DNA from: an uncultured Sediminibacterium sp.
Lineage (GTDB): Bacteria > Bacteroidota > Bacteroidia > Chitinophagales > Chitinophagaceae
Direction of reading: 5' to 3'
Assembly (NCBI GenBank): GCA_937907555.1
Contig: CALEST010000212.1
Location: 1 to 9,555 of the forward strand
DNA length: 9,555 nt
This document shows positions 6,311 through 9,555 of this stretch, piece by piece (positions within the stretch are counted from its first letter, which is position 1; every line of letters starts with the position of its first letter). The translations under genes were made by a program, and so were the position numbers. The notes below the pieces were generated by a model, which was not told the DNA's origin, did no database searches, and saw nothing but the letters and a program-made list of their open reading frames with translations.

Positions 6311-6580
6311 ATGGGTCGTTCGATTAAAAAAGGTCCTTACGTAGACGCTAACCTAGAAGGTAAAGTAGTTGCGATTAACGACGGAAAAGCAAAGAGAAAC
6401 GTTATCAAAACATGGAGTCGTCGCAGCACTATCACACCTGATTTTGTTGGACATACTTTCGCCGTTCATAACGGAAACAAGTTTATCCCTGTTTACGTAA
6501 CAGAATTCATGGTAGGTCACAAATTAGGTGAATTTGCTCCTACCAGAAACTTCAGAGGACACGCAGGAACTAAAAAATAA
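6311..6580 (+). CDS. rpsS: 30S ribosomal protein S19
   Basis: S19 sits in the 30S head next to S13, contacts the A-site tRNA and takes part in intersubunit bridges. The 89 residues are full length. The start MGRSIKKGPYVD and the C-terminal signature GHKLGEFAPTRNFRGH (69-84) identify the family clearly. The 54-base gap from rplB is AT-rich with no visible structure. Order rplB-rpsS-rplV-rpsC is the conserved S10-operon order. Confidence 0.98.
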   Translation: MGRSIKKGPYVDANLEGKVVAINDGKAKRNVIKTWSRRSTITPDFVGHTFAVHNGNKFIPVYVTEFMVGHKLGEFAPTRNFRGHAGTKK

Positions 6581-6619
6581 CTGTAAGGGTTAATCCCCAT
6601 ACATCAAACAAAAAAAGAA

Positions 6620-6964
6620 ATGGAAGCAGTAGCTAAACTGAACAATTATCCAACAGGTCCGCGTAAAATGCGCCTGTTAGCCGATGTGATCCGCGGAATG
6701 GAAGTGGAAAAAGCACTTGCTATTCTGGAGCATCATCCTCAGCACAATGCCACTCCATTGGCAAAGTTGTTGAAGAGCGCTATCAGTAACTGGGAGCAAA
6801 AAAACAGCGGATCCAATGCTGCAGACAGTAGTCTGATTGTAAAGACCGTATTCGTTGACGGCGGTAGAGTATTAAAGCGTATGCGCCCTGCACCACAAGG
6901 TCGTGGCTACAAAGTACGTAAGCGCAGCAACCATGTAACATTAATCGTAGATTCTAAAAACTAA
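6620..6964 (+). CDS. rplV: 50S ribosomal protein L22
   Basis: L22 binds all 23S rRNA domains and its long beta-hairpin lines the exit tunnel opposite L4. The 114 residues are in the family range. The core signature TGPRKMRLLADVIRG is near the N-terminus, and the tunnel hairpin lies at about 80-102 (DGGRVLKRMRPAPQGRGYKV), complete and without insertion. The start codon follows a run of A (AAAAAAAGAA), which gives an AG-containing but not Shine-Dalgarno-spaced leader. The stop is 16 bases from rpsC, so the two are probably co-translated. Confidence 0.98.
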   Translation: MEAVAKLNNYPTGPRKMRLLADVIRGMEVEKALAILEHHPQHNATPLAKLLKSAISNWEQKNSGSNAADSSLIVKTVFVDGGRVLKRMRPAPQGRGYKVRKRSNHVTLIVDSKN

Positions 6965-6980
6965 TTAGTAAAACCATTAT

Positions 6981-7751
6981 ATGGGTCAGAAAGCAAATCC
7001 AATTGGTAACAGGTTAGGCATCATCCGCGGATGGGACAGTAACTGGTATGGTAGTAAGAAAGACTATGCATCCAAACTGATCGAAGATCATAAGATCCGT
7101 ACCTACCTAAGTGCCCGTATCAACAAAGGTGGAATCGCAAAAATCGTTATCGAGCGTACGCTTGGTAAATTGATTGTAACTATTCATACTTCTAAGCCAG
7201 GTATTATCATCGGTAAAGGTGGTAACGAGGTTGATCGTATTAAAGAAGAATTGAAGAAGTTAACCGGTAAAGACGATGTTCAAATTAATATTTTGGAAAT
7301 CCGTCGTCCTGAACTGGATGCTACTATCGTAGGTGATACCATCGCTCGTCAGATTGAAAATCGTATCAACTTTAAACGTGCTACCAAAATGGCAATCGCC
7401 TCTACTTTACGTATGGGTGCTGAAGGTATCAAGGTAAAATTAAGCGGTCGTTTGGGTGGTGCTGAAATTGCACGTAGCGAAGAATTCAAACAAGGTCGTA
7501 CTCCGTTACATACTTTCCGTATGGATATTGATTATGCCAATGTATTTGCTCAGACTGTATATGGTAAGATTGGTATCAAAGTATGGATCTGTAAAGGTGA
7601 AGTATTAGGAAAGCGTGAATTGAATCCAAACTTTGTTGGTGGTAAGAACGATATGAGCGACAGAAGAGAAAGATCTGGATCTGACGAAAGAAGAGGCGGA
7701 GATAGAAGAGACGACAGAAGAGGTGGTGGAAGAGGAGAACGCAGAAACTAA
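6981..7751 (+). CDS. rpsC: 30S ribosomal protein S3 with Arg/Gly-rich tail
   Basis: S3 forms part of the mRNA entry pore on the 30S subunit, with helicase-like activity on incoming mRNA in E. coli. The standard start MGQKANPIGNRLGI is followed by the KH domain with GKGG (78-81) and the S3 C-terminal signature region (GAEGIKVKLSGRLGGAEIAR, 147-165 area). The ordered body ends near residue 220. Residues 223-256 form a low-complexity tail of Asp/Glu, Arg and Gly with repeated DRR, ERR and RGG motifs, taking the protein to 256 residues against about 233 in E. coli. Codon use changes at the tail: 15 of 17 Arg codons in the body are CGT, while 11 of 12 in the tail are AGA. The tail is probably disordered and RNA-binding; that is inference. 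Identification of the core is secure. Confidence 0.98.
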   Translation: MGQKANPIGNRLGIIRGWDSNWYGSKKDYASKLIEDHKIRTYLSARINKGGIAKIVIERTLGKLIVTIHTSKPGIIIGKGGNEVDRIKEELKKLTGKDDVQINILEIRRPELDATIVGDTIARQIENRINFKRATKMAIASTLRMGAEGIKVKLSGRLGGAEIARSEEFKQGRTPLHTFRMDIDYANVFAQTVYGKIGIKVWICKGEVLGKRELNPNFVGGKNDMSDRRERSGSDERRGGDRRDDRRGGGRGERRN

Positions 7752-7758
7752 TAAAGAA

Positions 7759-7809
7759 TTAGTAATAATCATTACTAAAGTTTTAAATAACTACGAATTC
7801 ATTTCGTGG
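7759..7809 (+). promoter_or_regulatory. Two hairpins in the rpsC-rplP gap
   Basis: TTAGTAAT (7759-7766) pairs perfectly with ATTACTAA (7771-7778) around AATC, and CTACGAA (7791-7797) pairs with TTCGTGG (7803-7809, one T-G wobble) around TTCAT. The first is followed only by GTTTT, too short and with too weak a stem for a convincing terminator. The second ends 16 bases before the rplP ATG, leaving an A-rich single-stranded stretch. This 74-base gap is the longest between rplC and rplX, so some processing or translational role is plausible. Confidence 0.45.
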
Positions 7810-7825
7810 ACCAAAAAACTAAAAA

Positions 7826-8245
7826 ATGTTACAGCCGAAAAGAAGCAAACATAGGAAACAGCAGAAAGGACGCATTCGCGAAGTAGCTAAGCGTGGAACT
7901 GCTATATCATTTGGATCATTTGCCCTAAAAGCATTGGAGCCCATTTGGTTAACCAACCGCCAAATTGAATCTGCCCGTCAGGCCATGACTCGTGCTATGA
8001 AGCGTGAGGGTAATGTATGGATCAGAGTATTCCCTGATAAAATCATCACTCATAAGCCTGCTGAGGTGAGAATGGGTAAGGGTAAAGGTAACCCTGAATA
8101 CTGGGCTGCTGTTGTTGAGCCAGGACGTATCATCTTTGAATGCGATGGCGTTACAGAAGCTGTAGCTAAAGAAGCGATGGGTCTTGCAGCACAAAAATTA
8201 CCAATCGCAACCAAGTTCATCGTAAGAAGAGATTTGCAAGCATAA
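7826..8245 (+). CDS. rplP: 50S ribosomal protein L16
   Basis: L16 is a late-assembling 50S protein that organises the A-site tRNA elbow region. The 139 residues are the usual length. MLQPKRSKHRKQQKGR at the N-terminus and VRMGKGKGNPEYWAAVVEPG (81-100) are diagnostic. Arg82 corresponds to the arginine that is hydroxylated in E. coli L16; whether it is modified here cannot be told. The start follows an A-rich stretch (AAAAAACTAAAAA) after two hairpins in the leader. rpmC follows after 18 bases. Confidence 0.98.
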   Translation: MLQPKRSKHRKQQKGRIREVAKRGTAISFGSFALKALEPIWLTNRQIESARQAMTRAMKREGNVWIRVFPDKIITHKPAEVRMGKGKGNPEYWAAVVEPGRIIFECDGVTEAVAKEAMGLAAQKLPIATKFIVRRDLQA

Positions 8246-8263
8246 CCAATAAAAGAAATTGCA

Positions 8264-8479
8264 ATGGCTAATAAAAAAACATACGAATTCAACAAAAATC
8301 TAAAGGATCTAAGTGTAACAGATCTTAGAGCTAAAATCCAGGAAGACGAACTTCGTTTAAAGAAACTGGAATTTGCTCACGCTATCTCTCCACTTGAAAA
8401 TCCAATGACTATTCGTGGACTTCGTAGAGACATCGCCCGTATTAAAACGGAATTGAAGAAAAAAGAAATGGGTATTTAA
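8264..8479 (+). CDS. rpmC: 50S ribosomal protein L29
   Basis: L29 is a small two-helix protein beside L23 at the tunnel exit. The 71 residues are in the normal range of 60-75. The family features are visible: KDLSVTDLRAKIQEDELRLK as the first helix, and the signature LRRDIARIKTEL (53-64) in the second. The N-terminus has a short extension (MANKKTYEFNKN) before the core helix. The gene is 18 bases from rplP and 17 bases from rpsQ, the tight packing of the rplP-rpmC-rpsQ trio. Confidence 0.96.
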   Translation: MANKKTYEFNKNLKDLSVTDLRAKIQEDELRLKKLEFAHAISPLENPMTIRGLRRDIARIKTELKKKEMGI

Positions 8480-8496
8480 ACCATAAATTAAACACA

Positions 8497-8754
8497 ATGG
8501 CTGAAAGAAATTTGCGCAAAACAAGGACAGGGATCGTTACCAGCGATAAAATGGATAAAACCATCACTGTTGCGGTTGAAAGAAAAGTAAAACACCCTAT
8601 CTACGGTAAGTTCGTAAAGAAAACTACCAAATTCCATGCTCATGATGAGAAGGGAGAGTGCACCATCGGTGATGTGGTAAAGATCATGGAAACTCGTCCG
8701 CTTAGTAAAACCAAGCGTTGGAGACTGGTTGAAATTGTAGAAAAAGCGAAATAA
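8497..8754 (+). CDS. rpsQ: 30S ribosomal protein S17
   Basis: S17 is a primary 16S rRNA-binding OB-fold protein of the 30S body. The 85 residues match the family. RKTRTGIVTSDKMDKTITVA forms the first strands, HPIYGKFVKKTTKFHAHDE the central part, and GDVVKIMETRPLSKTKRWRL is the diagnostic C-terminal signature. The ATG is preceded by ATTAAACACA with no Shine-Dalgarno motif. A 72-base gap follows before rplN. Confidence 0.97.
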   Translation: MAERNLRKTRTGIVTSDKMDKTITVAVERKVKHPIYGKFVKKTTKFHAHDEKGECTIGDVVKIMETRPLSKTKRWRLVEIVEKAK

Positions 8755-8776
8755 CAATATTGATTTGGGATTCTTG

Positions 8777-8790
8777 TACCTAAACAGGTA
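8777..8790 (+). promoter_or_regulatory. Small hairpin in the rpsQ-rplN gap
   Basis: TACCT (8777-8781) pairs with AGGTA (8786-8790) around AAAC. It sits in the middle of a 72-base gap at the junction that divides the S10 and spc operons in E. coli. I see no TAnnTTTG element (TACCTAAA lacks the TTTG) and no terminator T-run, so the transcript probably continues through. Confidence 0.3.
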
Positions 8791-8826
8791 TCTGATTCCT
8801 GAATGTAAAATTTCAAATTAAATAAA

Positions 8827-9195
8827 ATGATTCAGCAAGAAAGCAGGTTAAATGTAGCTGACAATAGTGGCGCTAAAGAAGTACTTTGTATCAAGGTGCT
8901 TGGTAACAGCGGTCAGGATTATGCTAAAATCGGCGATAAAATTGTTGTTACGGTTAAAGACGCAATTCCTGCAGGTGGTGTTAAAAAAGGAACAGTATCT
9001 AAAGCAGTTATTGTTCGTACGAAAAACAAACTCCGCAGAAAAGATGGTTCTTACATCCGTTTTGATGACAACGCAGTTGTGTTGTTGAACAACTCAGATG
9101 AACCTCGCGGTACACGTATCTTTGGACCAGTAGCAAGAGAGTTGCGTGATAAGGGTTATATGAAAATTATTTCTCTTGCTCCTGAAGTATTATAA
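8827..9195 (+). CDS. rplN: 50S ribosomal protein L14
   Basis: L14 is a 50S beta-barrel protein that forms an intersubunit bridge with 16S rRNA and is the binding site of the silencing factor RsfS in other bacteria. At 122 residues it has exactly the common family length. The start MIQQESRLNVADNSGAKEV and the C-terminal FGPVARELRDKGYMKIISLA are classic, with AVIVRTKNKLRRKDGSYIRF in between. rplX begins 22 bases after the stop, across a short A-rich spacer that contains AAAAGCT twice in tandem. Confidence 0.98.
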   Translation: MIQQESRLNVADNSGAKEVLCIKVLGNSGQDYAKIGDKIVVTVKDAIPAGGVKKGTVSKAVIVRTKNKLRRKDGSYIRFDDNAVVLLNNSDEPRGTRIFGPVARELRDKGYMKIISLAPEVL

Positions 9196-9217
9196 AAAAA
9201 GCTAAAAGCTAAATAAA

Positions 9218-9555
9218 ATGAGTACAAGATTTAAACCCAAATTCAACATCAAGAAAGGTGATACCGTAGTGGTTATTGCCGGTGATGACAAGGATTTGAA
9301 AAAGCCTCGCACAGTATTGGAAGTGATTATCGATAAAGGTCGTGTAGTTGTAGAAGGAGTGAATATCGTAACCAAGCACACCAAGCCCTCTGCTCAGAAT
9401 ACCAAAGGTGGTATAGTAAAAGTAGAAGCTCCGATCAACATCAGTAATGTTATGTTGTGGGACGCCAAGAAAAGCGAGCCAACCAAAGTGAAGCGTACCA
9501 CAACATCAGTAATGTTATGTTGTGGGACGCCAAGAAAAGCGAGCCAACCAAAGTG
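9218..9555 (+). CDS. rplX: 50S ribosomal protein L24, 3' end disrupted and incomplete
   Basis: L24 is an assembly-initiating 23S rRNA-binding protein with a KOW domain. The ATG follows AAGCTAAATAAA. Residues 1-94 read as a normal L24: KOW region from about residue 9 (FNIKKGDTVVVIAGDDKD), then GRVVVEGVNIVTKHTKPSAQ and the Bacteroidota-like NISNVMLWDAKKSEPTKVKRT. From codon 95, which begins at 9500, the sequence is a second copy of 9436-9490 read in a different frame, giving a cysteine- and serine-containing stretch unlike L24. No stop codon is reached before the window ends. Family members usually end 10-20 residues after this point. The native reading should be trusted only to about 9499. Confidence 0.93.
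   Translation, partial: MSTRFKPKFNIKKGDTVVVIAGDDKDLKKPRTVLEVIIDKGRVVVEGVNIVTKHTKPSAQNTKGGIVKVEAPINISNVMLWDAKKSEPTKVKRTTTSVMLCCGTPRKASQPK
9436..9490 (+). repeat. 55-bp direct repeat, first (native) copy
   Basis: This copy is in frame in rplX and encodes part of the conserved L24 C-terminal region (NISNVMLWDAKK and following). It is identical in all 55 bases to 9501-9555. The base before each copy differs (T at 9435, A at 9500), so 55 is the exact 5' limit of the match. Confidence 0.97.
9501..9555 (+). repeat. 55-bp direct repeat, second copy at window end
   Basis: An exact second copy of 9436-9490, offset by 65 bases and ending on the last base of the window. The offset is not a multiple of three, so it shifts the rplX frame. 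An exact odd-length match ending precisely at the sequence end is what a de Bruijn-graph assembler leaves when a contig stops at a repeated k-mer, here k = 55. It is most likely not genomic. Confidence 0.95.

Noticed and set aside
7759..7784. Intrinsic terminator after rpsC
   Set aside because: The stem has only one G-C pair and is followed by only four T after AG; essential genes continue immediately downstream in conserved order.
9203..9216. Tandem AAAAGCT repeat before rplX as a regulatory repeat
   Set aside because: Two 7-base copies in A-rich DNA are easily explained by chance or slippage; no further copies.

Overview
The window is a ribosomal-protein and elongation-factor locus of a member of the Bacteroidota, probably close to the Chitinophagales/Sphingobacteriales side of the phylum. 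Gene content corresponds to the end of the str operon (rpsG, fusA) followed by the S10 operon and the start of the spc operon (rpsJ, rplC, rplD, rplW, rplB, rpsS, rplV, rpsC, rplP, rpmC, rpsQ, rplN, rplX), all on the + strand. The assignment to Bacteroidota rests on three things seen directly. Both recognisable promoters carry the phylum-type -7 element TACCTTTG (consensus TAnnTTTG). None of the 15 genes has a clear Shine-Dalgarno sequence; the bases before each ATG are A-rich instead. Several proteins have sequence habits I associate with this phylum, such as DHPMGGGEGR in L2. There is no tuf gene between fusA and rpsJ, unlike the E. coli str operon.

Layout: rpsG (17-484) ends in an intrinsic terminator (501-528). 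fusA (667-2817) has its own promoter (611-640) and its own terminator (2848-2877), so it looks like a single-gene transcription unit. A 346-base gap then holds about 170 bases with nothing recognisable, an A-tract-rich block (3055-3101) and a promoter (3103-3133) for rpsJ. After rpsJ comes a 292-base untranslated stretch (3470-3761) with many inverted repeats, ending at the rplC start codon. From rplC onward the genes are packed with gaps of 16-74 bases, and no further terminator or clear internal promoter is seen. The last gene, rplX, is interrupted near its 3' end by an exact 55-bp direct repeat that finishes on the last base of the window. This looks like an assembly end artefact rather than biology.

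Together the genes supply small-subunit proteins S3, S7, S10, S17 and S19, large-subunit proteins L2, L3, L4, L14, L16, L22, L23, L24 and L29, and the translocase EF-G. There is no accessory, defence, mobile or biosynthetic system here. The best candidate for something undescribed is the structured RNA between rpsJ and rplC. It contains two long bulged hairpins and an alternative pairing just before the rplC start, and could be a cis-acting autoregulatory element for the downstream ribosomal-protein genes. All RNA structures were read by eye; no folding or database search was run.
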